A DNA stretch of 64,000 nucleotides from Owenia fusiformis (Eukaryota; Annelida; Polychaeta; Sabellida; Oweniidae), in the NCBI GenBank assembly GCA_903813345.2, contig CAIIXF020000006.1:1240001-1304000 (forward strand), given 5' to 3'. The notes beneath the pieces were generated by a model. It did no database searches. It was not told the origin of the DNA and saw only the letters and a list, made by a program, of their open reading frames with translations. Positions within the stretch are counted from its first letter, which is position 1, and every line of letters begins with the position of its first letter. Below are positions 1 through 11,801 of the stretch, in pieces. A program made the position numbers and the translations under genes.

Positions 1-104
1 TGCCTGAAATTCATTCTTACAACCATCAACTTTTTTTACATACATTACACTGTTTGTATATAACTAAACTAAAAGAAGAAGATGTGAGAAATCAAATGGT
101 GGTA

Positions 105-615
105 CAGGTTGAGCCAAAAAAGGTAACCCAAACAAATGTTAATAACTCAGCCATCCAGTAATTGGTTTTAAGTCATATTTGGCTCAATTGAAGCTTGTTC
201 AATTTTCTTTCATTCTTCCAAGTTTCAAAGGTCAATTTCCAACTGTCCCGATTTCATGGCCATTTTACAAAACATTATAAAAATGCCAAAACATATCTGT
301 ATCACCATATGAACCCCAAGAATTTTACCTTTTGGACTATTACAAAGATAATGTGTATAAAAACAACCCTGGAAGCATGAGAGTTAAAACAGAAGATTAG
401 AAAGGATATTACAGCCATTAAACAAGATATCTGTGAGTATGTAGTTTGTTTTGTAAAATGGCCATTTAATCGTGATCATTTGGGATAGACAAATGAAACT
501 TGGTTGAGTTGAAAAACATTGAACAAGGTTCAATTGTGCTGAATATTCCTTTAAACCCATAGTGAATGACTGATTTATTAAGATGAGTTTGGTTTACCTT
601 TTTTGGCTCACCCTG
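105..615. mobile_element. Tc1/mariner-like MITE, 511 bp
   Basis: The ends are inverted copies of about 28 bp: CAGGTTGAGCCAAAAAAGG on the left and CCTTTTTTGGCTCACCCTG on the right. Both are flanked by the dinucleotide TA (103-104 and 616-617), the target duplication of Tc1/mariner elements. No transposase reading frame is present, so it is non-autonomous. It lies downstream of the FAM78 gene. Confidence 0.75.
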
Positions 616-942
616 TAGTTACATCATATTTATCCTATGGATACTAAATATATATGGGGATAATTTCGGCATGGGCTACTAAAATCATATCTAAGTGATA
701 TGATAGTACTATAATAAATATGTTATCCCATGACTTTCTCAGGCTATCATTTATATCCACTCATGAATATCACCACTCTCTTGCTACGCTAACTAGTAGA
801 GATGGTCGATATCCACTCATGGATAAAAATGATATCCTTCAAAATTCAGGACATCCTATATCTCCTTTTCATAATTCATATGTCTACCCCTGTTATCCTG
901 TCATAATTTATGTAATATGTACTACTATTAGTATAATATGCA

Positions 943-3900
943 CTATGCACTGCATGCGGTATCACGAGTCTGGTTAGCTACACTTGAGCGAGTCTTGACT
1001 GGCGGAACAATGATTTTCCATTCCCCAACAGTTGGTTTCCAGATGAGCATTTGTGCATTGTTCGCATTTGGAGCAGTGAGCGCATATAAAGGTATTAAGA
1101 TATTATTGTCTAGTATAACTGGTTGTCCCGGATCTGCTCCTGTGAGCACTGTTGCACGACTCCCTAATGGCCTCTCGGGCGACACAGCTATTTCTAATCC
1201 AAGTGACCATTCTATGGTTTTCAGAATAAAATATTGCCCCGTGTTGACTCGCTTAGCAACAAGCCAGGTATAGAATGACTGCTGACGATGAATGTGTGTA
1301 AGACCAGGAGGTCCATTCATATCTGTTTTGTATGGTACAGTCCATGTAACATGAGGATGAAAATTGTCATTCATTGACACTGTGATCACCTTGTAATCTT
1401 GGATTGGGCCTTCTAGCGTGGTCAACTCATTCCTTGAGCCATACCATGGGAATGTTTTTCCATCAGAATCACTGATCATTTTATAGGCACCAGAGGTAAG
1501 TTCTGGGAACTCCCAACTTGAGCTGAAAATCAGATAGGTCATTCATATTAAATAATGTTATAAATAATGTTCCATAACGTTTATTGATAGAATTATAGGA
1601 TATCAATAATAGGTAAATATGGGTACAAATATGTTCTAACAAGCGAAGTAGCCATGCCATTTAAGGTTGTCAATGTATTTCCCCTCAATCTTTGACATTT
1701 ATAAAAATTATTTAAAGAGGTAATGCATACTCATTTACATAAAAATCAGAATAATCTTTGAAATTCGTAATGTCTATATGTAGCTCTAATAAAACGAGAT
1801 TCCAGATGCTAAAGAATAAACATGTTTTACAAAATTGTAACCCATGCGAAGAAGATTTGTATGGATTGGGAAATTCTATTTTTTATTTTTATCAAAGAAC
1901 CTCAACTTCTCATTTAACAGTTTGCATATTGTTGTAAAATGAATAGTGATTTTAATATTTGGTTATTTTTACTCCCCAGAGTTACAAATTAGGCCTAATA
2001 TGAAACTGAGATTTAATGATGGTTTGTTTTAAAATAGAAGCTAATTGTCTCTTTAATAAAAATTCACATGATTAAATGTATGAAGACTGCTGATTAAATT
2101 ATTTAACCTTCGGAGCCAATGCAGTCATGATAAAATGTGCCATCATACATACATATACTCCTGTATGAACATCAAAATCATAAGGATACTCCATAAATAA
2201 TATGAACTTTAAAGATATAGGCAGGGCAATAACAAGGCATTAACATGCAAAATGTCACCACCTGCCAATTGTTACAGACACCAAACAGTGACCACCAAAC
2301 GCTGAACACAAAAAAGTTGGAGACTATAACAATATGTTACCACTCGTGGTGTTGACATAAAAAATATTTTGACTCTTTTTGAAAAACTAGCCAAATATGT
2401 TTGAATATCCCTTTAATAGATAGCATGCTATCAAAGTGCTTTTAACCTTTTGGTGAATAGTATAGTTTCCATATAGCTTTTGAAATCTCGCTAAATCTCG
2501 TTTTTCGTGAGATTTTAAGAGACTTGCATATTAGACCTCTAATGACTTACATTACCTTCTTTTAAATGGCATATTTGAATTCAGTGAAATATTTTCTCCT
2601 TTAATAGCTTTGATTTACACAGTTATGTAATTTGAATAATTTTCTATAACAATTTAAAAAAACTTGGGCCAAATGTCCATAGATGCAATGCTAAAATTCT
2701 TTAAATCCATGGATTATTTGTATGTCAATCAACATTTGCATGTTTAATCACATCATGTACATAAACAGGGTCATCATGTGGTATATCATTCAAGTTTTAT
2801 ACAGATTCAACAAACACACTTTGATAAATCATGAAATTAAGCCACTTTTCCAAGATTTTAGCATGTAAATGAATGGAGCTCTAGCCCGAATTAAAAGCTG
2901 AATAAAAGATGGCAGCACGAGATTTCATTGACTTTTCTGCTATTTAGAAACTATCCTATTAAAGGGCAACTTTATATTGAAAAATAAACATGCACCCTTT
3001 CTAGAATTCATAACATGCAATGAATATGTATGAAATGTACAAAGAATTAAATTAAATTTCAAAAACACTGACGTATTTCTGGAGGCTGATGTAAACTGCA
3101 ATAGAGATGGACTTTGTTTTGAAAAGTACTTGCAAACTTAGCCACACCTTTTAACCCTTTTAAGTATTAAGTACTTTTTTTGATCATGCGTTTGATAGAT
3201 TACTAAAATAGTAATATATGTAAACATGACATACATAAATTGGCATGTAGGTATGTTTAAGTAAAATCAAAATTAAATTTACAATCACAAAAGATTTCTA
3301 ATATTTAGGATGCCTACGAAAACATATAATATATGGAGGCTATTTAATGGGATTGATAGAATAGGAGGCTATTTAATGGGAGGGATGGAATATTAATTTC
3401 ATTATGAGGGAAAATATGATATTGGCCATGGAAAATATCATATTGACCGAGGTTGACAGCCCAAGTGTCAATATACTTGTACTATTTTCTGAGGACAATA
3501 TCACATTTTCTTGAGGAAAAAAATCATATTCCATCAAGACCATCAATAACCTATTTATTCATTAATATTTTTTTGAAACTCATTCATTTTAAAGTTTGAT
3601 TTGTCATCACCCAAAGATGGTGACATAAAGTGATACAACATTTTCTACTTTCTTAATTTGTTATTGTTCCCGATGGCGATTTGAGGGATAGAACTTTTCT
3701 AAAAAAAATTTAAATTGCCAATGAAGGAAATTTTGCTCCTGTCACCATTTGGACTTTTTTACTTTCACTAATTCCCACCATTAAAAGTCATTTTTTCCAA
3801 GCTATAATTTTGTTCATTTGCACTTAATTTAAGAAGTCAGGTACATACATCTGGATTGGGCATTTGAAATATAAAGTGAAACTGATAACAGTCACACACA

Positions 3901-6900
3901 TTTTCAAAACATGATGTCATGCCAATAGATAAGTTCAACTGAATGTACCAGCCTGAGTATTCTGATACTCCAACCCTCCTTTTGTCTTACAATGATACAC
4001 AAAACATGAAGGAATGGACCGAAAAGCAAGATATCTTGTAATGAGAGATTACAGCAGCAAACACAGGCAAATTACATCGGACCCCATAAAAGCCCGTACA
4101 GAGCTCGTTAAGTCAATGGGCCTTGTACAACCTCGTACAGGCCTGTACGAGTCTCGTCACGGGCCTCGAAAACGAGCCCGTATGAGGATCGTGCTCCTTT
4201 TTGCCCGTACTGACTCGTAAATCTTGAGGCTCATACGAACTCGAACGAGGCCCGATGTAATTTGCGTAGAGCATGTTGTATCAAAATTGAGTAATGAGAG
4301 AACCTTAGCCATTTTTGCCTCAAATAAAAGGATTTCTTCATTTTTCACCTCAGTCGCAAGTAATATATCATGAAATATACTTCTATGATATAGTTTGACT
4401 TACCAGCCTTCACTGCCATATGTGTTGACAAATTCCATGTGTGTACAAGCTTGGATCCAGCCTATCTGCCATGTTTCCCCTGAGGGTACAGGAGGAACCT
4501 CTAAAGTAGCTGATGCCCTAAAATAATACATAACTCAATATATAAGCAATTTATACTCCATTGAAGGTATAGGTAGAACCTCTAAAGTGGCTGATGCCCT
4601 AAAATAATACATTATTCAATATATAGGCAATTTATACTTCATTGAAGGTATATGTGGAACCTCTAAAGTAGCTGATACCCTAAAATAATACATCATTCAA
4701 TATAGGCAATTTATACTCCATTGAAGGTATAGGTAGAACCTCTAAAGTAGCTGATGCCCTAAAATAATACATTATTCAATATATAGCCAATTTATACTTC
4801 ATTGAAGGTATGGGTAGAACCTCTAAAAGCCTGATACCCTAAAATAATACATTATTCAATATATAGGCAATTTATATTTCATTGAAGGTATAGCTGAGAC
4901 GTTTAATAGTAATGCCCTCAAATAATATGAATAGTATTCAATGTACAGATATACAGTATAGGCAATATACCCCCCCCCCCCAAGGAAATGACATAAAATG
5001 CTCTAACCATGAAACAAAATGATTAAATATTGATTGTGCGTCATCATAATAAGATCATGATTTCCTGCTTTTTTATCTTGCTAAAATGTCATATTGACAT
5101 TTGAAGTATTCAAAATAGCTACATGTACTAACTATCCTGAAGGTAACAGTTATTATAGGAGAAAACACAAATTCTCATTTTTTCATGAGATTTTAAGAGA
5201 TTTGCACTTTTAACCTCTTACAACTAAATTTTCTTTCTTTTTAATAGCATATTTGGATTCAGTGAAAAGCTTTCCAAAATAATAACTTTGACAATTTTTC
5301 AATTGACGAGTGAGGGGATCACATTGAAAGAAACGGTTGAACAGATAGGATATCCTTATATCAAAGTATAAATATATCTTAATGAATGTATTTTTATATA
5401 CTTTTAATACTTTATTATTATTTCTTCTGTAATTGTAAAGTTGTAATATTTTATTGTTTGATGTTCATTTGGCCTTAAGGCATCAGTACAAATAAATAAA
5501 TAAATCCTATAGTTTATCCAATTCCCTCCACACGATCCCCTCCATGTGCTGCACTTTTGATTGCATCACCAGCTATAATACGTACCAAGTCATTGATTGA
5601 TTGAATTACAGTTCAACTTTTGCACACTGCTGATATTGTGCCATACTGTATTCAATAGATCAAAAAACTCATACAAAAATGATACACTGTTGGACAATTC
5701 AACATACCATGGGCTTATACATTAAACAATTCAACATACCATGGGCTCATACATTACACAATTCAACATACCATGGGCTTATACATTAAACAATTCAACA
5801 TACCATGGGCTCATACATTAAACAATTCAACATACCATGGGCTTACACATTAAACAAGTCAACATACCATGGGCTTATACATTAAACAATTCAACATACC
5901 ATGGGCTCATACATTAAACAATTCAACAAACCATGGGCTTATACATTAAACAATTCAACATACCATGGGCTTACACATTAAACAATTCAACATACCATGG
6001 GCTTATACATTAAACCATTTTTTAAACTTTCTAAAAAAATACCTATCTTGTGGGCATATGTCTTAGAGAGTTCGTTTCAAAAATTCACAATTTGATATAA
6101 TACAATATTGCTTTTATATTCTATAGTTTTAGCTGCCATTTAAACATTTCATGCTTTCTAAATTGAACAATGACATAATGTCAACTAAAGCTGTATTAAC
6201 AATTTGAATATTGATTAGACTGGCTGTTGAAGAATACAGGGTGTCTCAAAAAATATAACCAAAAGTATGTCAATAGCACGGATAAACCAATCAATATTTT
6301 TGGGTATATTTTGAGACACTCTATAAATATTACTAATGTCCGAAGTACTTCAAGAAATGGTCAGATAATAGGTAGTGGTAGGGGCAATATTGAGTCTTGC
6401 CTAAATTAACAGTAAAATAAAATGCAATTTGTACATTTTACACATGAAATAAAAACAGGTATTATTTGCACAAAGATTAATTTGATTTGTAGTTATGATT
6501 TAAAACAAATTTGCTCTGGTTTAATTATTTAGTAGGCCATTTGACATATTTCCTGAAGAACTTTAATACTGATTGTGGAGTTAATAAACTCAATTTCCAA
6601 AATTTGAAATGGTTAAACGAGGCTTTAACATGCAAAATGTCACCACCTGCCCTTTGTTTTAGACGCTGACTGCTGACTTCTGAATGCAAAACGCTGACTG
6701 CCATCCACAAAAAAGTTGGAAACTCTAACAATATGTCACCAACTCAACACTTCTAGTGGAGACATCACAAAAAGTGCCAGATTTGGTTGTAGGAAAACAC
6801 TTTTATGGTTGGAATATGACATGTATGACTGTGAAATGGATCAACTTGGATTTAATGGTATCATCATTATTTTGAAAATGTCATTCATTCTTAAACTCAA

Positions 6901-8592
6901 AAGACTGATGATAATTCAGCGGCAGATCCAACAATTAACAAGGGGGGCCAGAATTTTGAGTCTGGAAAAGAATGTCCGGACTAGTTTGCAAAAGATTTTG
7001 GGCCCCTAAAACCAAAAATTGAGCCCAAATTTTGAAAAATCAAGGCCAATTTTTTAATAAATTGGCCCAAAAAGGCCAAGTTACGTCCAAAAAGGCCCAT
7101 TTTTTCAATACCCATCCCCTTTTCAGAAGATTAATATAATGTAGAAGAAACTTTTCATACATTCAAATTAAGAAAAACAAGATCCTCTTTTTAGAAGCCC
7201 TACATCTTTAAAAAAGTGACAAGTGACACTTGCCATACTAAACATGGACCTTTACAAGCATATTTGCACCACGCAAAATACCTAATTCAGTAATTGACTT
7301 AATTATCATTTGTATATACATTTTCTTCGGATAATGAATGGATCTTAAACCTGCACATCGCTCCAAAACGCAATATGTTGACATATATTGTTTTTACATT
7401 TTCAAGCTCTAATATAAAGTTTATGTAAATAAAAATTGTTTTTTTCTGCGTAATATCAAAGAACAATCATTTAGTTAAAATAATAAAAAGGCGAATGCGG
7501 GATTCGAACCCGGACCTCCCGCGTGCTCGGCAGGGATTCTACCGCTACACCACCATATTATTATAAATGGTGGAAGTAATTAAACGCTACTTATTTTGAA
7601 TGCTATGATTCGGAAGTGACGTCACGTTCTTCATTTAGAAACCTTTCCAAAATCATATCGCCGGCTCCGATCGAAGCAAATTCAATGAAAAATCTTTGAA
7701 ATGACACATTTATGGTAAGTATTTCTACACAAGATTTGCCCCATTTGTTCATCATTCTATAATGTTTCATTAAGCTCAAAATGATAAAGTTCACCCCCGA
7801 AACAACCCAAGATTGCGTTTCGGAGCGTAGTCCAGCTTCAAAGATATGCCTATCTCTGAAGTCAGCCTGAGCGGTTGAGCGTTTTAATCCAAGAACTGTC
7901 TAAAATTGTTTGCAATAACCTACATGTATATGTCTTGCAAATTTTGCTGCAATATTAACTTTTATTTAATGTCCATTAAGTTAGCGTTTGTTTTTGTCAC
8001 TAGTATGTCAATATGGGCCAAGACTCAGCACGATCAATTATTGATCATAAAAGAGTATAATGTTCCATCATTTCTTTTTTTAATTGTTATATGTAATCCA
8101 GTTCATTCTGACACTTATCTTTTTTTATGATTTTAAAAATACATTTCATTATAAAATATTGATTCTAAGATACAGTACACTACACTGTTGCGTCTTTGTG
8201 ATTTCGTAACCTTTCAGAAAAAATATTATTAAAAATTGAATTAAATGGCCAATTATTATTAAGCTTACTATAGAGTAATATTCGGATGAAATTAATTCGT
8301 AATCATATTCCCTAGGATTAGTAGATCTATCTTTATAATTATTAGTAAAACTATACCTTAAATGTGGAGTTTTATATTTTAGAACAGCAGAGCATTCTTC
8401 AACCTCTGTCAATTTCTTTTCAATAATTGCATTAATTTTGAGAATCTGTACATTTTGCTCAAAACAGTAGCAATTTCCATTTCCATTGATGTTTTTGTTC
8501 TGACAATATTGATTTGTTTGTCTCATCTTGTTGAACTTTCTCCAAGCTACTTTCTTTCCAGCTTGTCTAGGAAGACTATGGTTTGCACCCAT
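943..8592 (-). CDS. FAM78: FAM78 family protein, 3 coding exons
   Basis: Coding exons on the minus strand are 8592-8357, 4517-4404 and 1522-943, giving 309 residues (vertebrate FAM78A and FAM78B are about 260-285). Phases agree at both junctions and all introns are GT-AG. Recognisable family blocks are YKTPHLR at the end of exon 1, GETWQIGWIQAC and NTYGSEG in exon 2, then SSWEFPEL, ISDSDGKTFPWYG, SMNDNFHPHVTW, TWLVA and PNANNAQMLIWKP in exon 3. I chose the ATG at 8590-8592 because it gives an MGANHS start, a good N-myristoylation context like the MGCIQS start of vertebrate FAM78A. The family is conserved in animals but has no established biochemical function. Intron 1 (4518-8356) begins with a tandem repeat that copies the exon 2 acceptor. 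The gene is head to head with the PLPP6-like gene. Identity is by remembered family sequence, but matches span all three exons. Confidence 0.92.
2233..2345 (+). repeat. Dispersed repeat family R1 (SINE-like), copy 1
   Basis: Typical blocks are ATGCAAAATGTCACCACCTG and AAAAGTTGGAGACTATAACA followed by ATATG. Other copies occur near 6625-6735, 49584-49695 and 52830-52925 on plus, and 16749-16815 on minus. Copies differ by point changes and by loss of the middle part. No coding potential is visible. I cannot tell whether this is a SINE or the body of a short DNA element because the ends are unclear. Confidence 0.6.
4068..4266. mobile_element. Short foldback element in FAM78 intron 2
   Basis: GCAAATTACATCGG at the left is matched by CCCGATGTAATTTGC at the right. 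The interior is rich in repeats of CGTAC and ACGAG in both orientations, unlike the AT-rich surroundings. No target duplication is clear. Confidence 0.5.
4481..4966. repeat. Tandem repeat of ~80 bp copied from the FAM78 exon 2 acceptor
   Basis: Units start near 4481, 4562, 4643, 4722, 4803 and 4883, spacing 79-81 bp. The first unit overlaps the true start of exon 2. Later units carry variants of CCTCTAAAGTRGCTGATGCC followed by CTAAAATAATAC, which on the minus strand is the acceptor (TATTTTAG) plus the first codons of exon 2. The last unit is strongly diverged and ends at a run of C. Confidence 0.85.
5696..6020. repeat. Minisatellite, 32-bp unit, ~10 copies
   Basis: The unit begins AATTCAACATACCATGGGCT and ends TATACATTAAAC. 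About ten nearly identical head-to-tail copies lie within FAM78 intron 1. A few units have C for T at one position. There is no spacer diversity. Confidence 0.9.
6237..6323. mobile_element. 87-bp Tc1/mariner-like MITE
   Basis: The left end CAGGGTGTCTCAAAA and right end TTTTGAGACACTCTA are inverted copies, flanked by TA on each side (6235-6236 and 6324-6325). Very short, non-coding, in FAM78 intron 1. Confidence 0.65.
6928..7110. repeat. GGCCC-rich dispersed repeat R2, copy 1
   Basis: Contains GGGCCCCTAAAACCAAAAA followed by repeated AAGGCC words. Longer copies are near 35866-36106, 54904-55212 and, reversed, 61905-62105. The 54904-55212 copy ends in inverted GGCGGATCTG and CAGATCCGCC, which suggests a non-autonomous DNA element. 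The apparent reading frames inside it are composition artefacts. Confidence 0.6.
7490..7559 (-). pseudogene. tRNA-Gly-like pseudogene or tRNA-derived repeat
   Basis: Read on minus it has a D-arm block (TGGTGTAGCGGTAGAAT), an anticodon stem CCTGC/GCGGG with loop CGAGCAC, and a T-arm GGTTCGAATCCC that serves as box B. It aligns best to glycine tRNAs. The acceptor ends do not pair, position 33 is G instead of T, and one T-stem pair is broken, so it is unlikely to be a working tRNA. It lies in FAM78 intron 1. Confidence 0.55.
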
Positions 8593-9271
8593 ACCATTGT
8601 TTTTGTTACTGTTTCTCCCAAACAAGTTTCTCCTCTGCTCCAAGTTGGAATGGAAGTGAAGTGATGGCTCAATTTTGGCAACTCAATTTTATTGCCTATT
8701 TGAGAAGAGCAGACGAGAAATTCGCTATTCGTTTATCGCATCGAAACCGCGAAATCAGTCCTGATATTACTTTACATCATGTTTGGCGTTGCATACACAT
8801 AAGCCATGTTTATATAATATCCTAAATCGTTGTGAAAATACGGCTAAAACTTTAGAAATGACGCATCCAAGGACACAGCAACCAATCGTTTATTTATGTG
8901 TTCTCGAGAAGTGACCTGTATTCTGAGAAATAGGGATGACGTCACTGAACTACATTATCGAATTCTAAGAAATCGGGCAGTCAAATGAATACGTCAGGTC
9001 AATCACTATGGTGATTCAGGATGAGCATGTCACAATAACCTCTCCGGCGAACGAATGGGTCAGTATGACCTGTATTTGCTACTTTTGACAGGCCACGTGC
9101 TCAAAACTTCCGGTGTAAACAAAAAGGTTACGGCCTTGACCTTAAAATAATTAATTTGAATAAGCGTTAGAAAGAAGTACATTTGACTGTGACTAAAGTT
9201 CAATATTTCTCGATTAGTCGACTTTATATCATACTAAAAATCTACAGATACCGCTTGTGAATACACCAAGC
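8593..9271. promoter_or_regulatory. Divergent promoter of FAM78 (-) and PLPP6 (+)
   Basis: This 679-bp interval separates the two start codons. It contains a CCAAT box at 8882-8886, a perfect CRE palindrome TGACGTCA at 8937-8944, an E-box CACGTG at 9094-9099 and an ETS-type ACTTCCGG at 9106-9113. No TATA box is obvious. Such a mix is typical of broadly active TATA-less bidirectional promoters; its use here is inferred. Confidence 0.6.
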
Positions 9272-11595
9272 ATGAGGAGGACTAATCAAGGACGCAATCA
9301 AAACTCTAAAAGTGAGGATATCAACGATGAAGATATGAGAAAATGTTCCAATGAAAAAGAACGTGGTGGAAGTGTACAGAATCAGTTTGGGGAGGTAAAG
9401 ATTAAAAGGTGGATTGGATCGAGTGGATTGGATTTATGTAAAAGGTGGATTGGATCGGGATTCTTCAAAATATGGATTTTCCTTAAAAAAATTATATTGA
9501 TCTCCCATCAAACGATTAATGCTCTTCTCACTTCCACAATGTCAAATAATAGATGTTATATCATTTTGCTTGGGTAGCCTAGAAAGGTGACCTGATACAC
9601 AATCTTATTCATTCCAAGGGTAATTTTAGACATTTCACAAATCATAAGGCAGACTTTTCAAGTCGAAGATCCATATCATCTGTTTTAAATTCAAACAGAA
9701 CATGGCAGAATGTCTTGGGAAGACCCACACATCAATTTGAATGACAGCTTTTATCTACCGATCTATGTTTATTATGTCTTACTAATGTTGATTTACAAGG
9801 GAGAGCAGTTAAATGCTTTAGAGTATCTATCAACTAATTGAAGTATGTATTTGTCATTGCTTTGTCAATTCTTAAAGGGACCCAAGTAATCACAAAATAC
9901 TTTAGGCCGGAGGAAATTGCTTAGAGGGAGATCAACTAAAAAATCCATATTTTGAAGATTCCCAATCCAATCCACCTTTTACATGAATCCAATCCACTCG
10001 ATCCAATCCACCTTTTAATCTCTACCTTTGGGGATGGAAATCAGTTTGGATTGTTAGTTTGGGACACAGAGCTAAGCAGAAATTTCGCTGTTTGTGCGGA
10101 TTCTGGCTCTAAATATGGTTATCTTAGACCAGTGATGAAATGCTTAGAGTATAGTGGACATGGAGTACCATGGATAGCTGGGACAATATTTGCAATTTTA
10201 GCCACTCATCAACTGAAGCTTCATGTCACACTAATTAACTTCCTTGCAGGTGAACACTTTATTGTAATAAGCTGATAATTGACATGATTTTTACGCAATT
10301 TGTTGAGTCAAGAGCTTGGGAGAGCGTACCTTAGTGGGGAATAATTGTGCAGGCGGATCTCACTTGTGAAATGTTCCAATTCAATTTCAATTTAACACAT
10401 GTTTTAACAGCAGCATTTAGATGAATATGGACTCTGATAAGGGGCTGTGTCAATATTTCAATGTCCGTCAAAACATAATTAATTAGGCTAGGGGGAGGAT
10501 ATTTAATTAGGGGACGTACATTGAGGTTTAGTTTACTAGGATTTTGTCTTCTGCAATTTCTGGTTTGACAGCCATGATATCATGATCATTAAAATATACG
10601 TTCAGAACTTCAGATATGTAGAAAGAGAATTTGAAATGTGTTGTTAACAGCAGTAGCAGATATTGTATGTTGTTGTGTTGTACGTACTTGTACACTGCAC
10701 GCAAATCAACATTTGACTCATTTACGCCACACATGGATTCCACATTTTGACTTTAGTTAGAAGGAGTAGAAGGGTTAAGACCTGCAAACTAAATTTATTA
10801 CATTTTTGATGGACATTGAAATATTGACTCAGCCCCTAAACCAGAATGCAATAACCATATGCAACAAATATTTTTGAATAATATTTTCATGTATTCATAT
10901 TTAGATGGCGCCTTGATCTATGTTATGTTATGTTATTTTATTTATTATCTACAAGATGAGTACATATACATAAATATGTTACAAAAATAAATATACGAAA
11001 AATACTACAAGTTATATGTATGTTAGATGAGCAAAATACTGATATGATCATAGCAGTACACTATCCATCATTCATTTAGGAATTCATATACCATTTATAC
11101 AGTGATTAAGCAAACGTACTTGCATTTCATGTTGCAAACTAAGGAATGAAATCAGACAATTTGAACAAATTTACAGGTTTCAAATGTTTTTATTATTGTA
11201 TTATTCCAGCCCTTTTTGTGGACCTCTTTATAGTCGGTGTATTGAAGGGCATTGTTCGTCGACCCAGGCCGACATACAACAAAAAAGAAGATATGATGAC
11301 AATAGCAACAGATGTATTTTCCTTTCCATCTGGGCATGCAGTGAGGGCCGTGTTCGTGACTATTTTCTTCATTTCATACCTTGGATTGCCGTTTTATTCA
11401 GCAATGGTAATGATGTTATGGTCAGGCTGCATCTGTCTTTCACGTATATTACTGGGACGGCATCATATCAGTGACGTTATATGTGGTGTCTTGATAGGCT
11501 ACCTAGAATTTATTTTACTTCAGTATTACTGGATCTCAGCGGACACATGTGACAAATATGTAGTTAGGCCAATCCAAGAGCATATCCATGTTTGA
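9272..11595 (+). CDS. PLPP6: PLPP6-like polyisoprenoid diphosphate phosphatase
   Basis: Coding exons 9272-9394, 10045-10249 and 11210-11595 join in frame to give 237 residues (human PLPP6 about 295). The PAP2 catalytic motifs are complete: K122-x6-RP130, PSGH at 149-152, and S187-R188-x5-H194-x3-D198. A block resembling human PLPP6 (RPVMKCLEYSGHGVPW) precedes the first membrane segment, and hydrophobic stretches cover about 70-120 and 155-220. Human PLPP6 hydrolyses presqualene and other isoprenoid diphosphates at the ER/nuclear membrane, so the same is inferred here. Vertebrate PLPP6 is intronless as I know it; here the first intron is almost entirely a transposon with an 8-bp target duplication (9394-10026). 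The ATG at 9272 is the first in frame after a likely 5' UTR; an earlier GTG was not used. Confidence 0.92.
9394..10026. mobile_element. Foldback transposon forming PLPP6 intron 1 (introner-like)
   Basis: The element is 633 bp and flanked by the direct repeat TTTGGGGA (9386-9393 and 10027-10034). Its TIRs run about 85 bp with roughly four mismatches, starting GGTAAAGATTAAAAGG on the left and GGTAGAGATTAAAAGG on the right (reverse complement). Each TIR contains AAAAGGTGGATTGGAT twice. Removing the element and one TSD restores an open, in-frame codon series across the site. The first bases of the element give the 5' splice site (G|GTAAAG at 9394-9396); the 3' splice site (AATCAG) is host exon sequence at 10044. 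The 8-bp TSD fits hAT, P or Merlin classes. Confidence 0.88.
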
Positions 11596-11801
11596 ATTTA
11601 GAACATTCACATTGATGGAGCTTGTTTCTTGTGGACCAAATGATAAAAGAACCCCAAGAATTGAAGGAATCTGAATTTGGCAGTCTAAACTTTTTGATCT
11701 TGTTTTGAGATCACAGATTTTGCCTGATATTGGACATGAACTTAGAAGTGTTGTAATTGGGTCACTCTCTAAAGCAATGGGAAAGGAACATTTATCATTG
11801 C

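Larger units (their letters stand above)
1543..4403. other. FAM78 intron 2, repeat-bearing
   Basis: No exon seen. It holds a dispersed SINE-like copy near 2233-2345, a block at 2440-2600 that recurs diverged at 5165-5290, an incomplete copy of the GAGGGAAAATATGATATT foldback family at 3345-3460, and a small inverted-repeat element near 4068-4266. Confidence 0.6.

Noticed and set aside
5696-6020. CRISPR-like regular array
   Set aside because: Units are directly adjacent without distinct spacers, in an animal intron. It is a minisatellite.
9395-9577. Read-through extension of PLPP6 exon 1 as a separate short protein
   Set aside because: The extension is translated TIR sequence (RWIGSS, KRWIGSG) and lacks all catalytic motifs.
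11146-11209. Using ATG at 11146 as an independent start for a short PAP2 protein
   Set aside because: A standard acceptor at 11208-11209 joins in frame to exon 2 and restores the conserved block before K122; the upstream part is intron.
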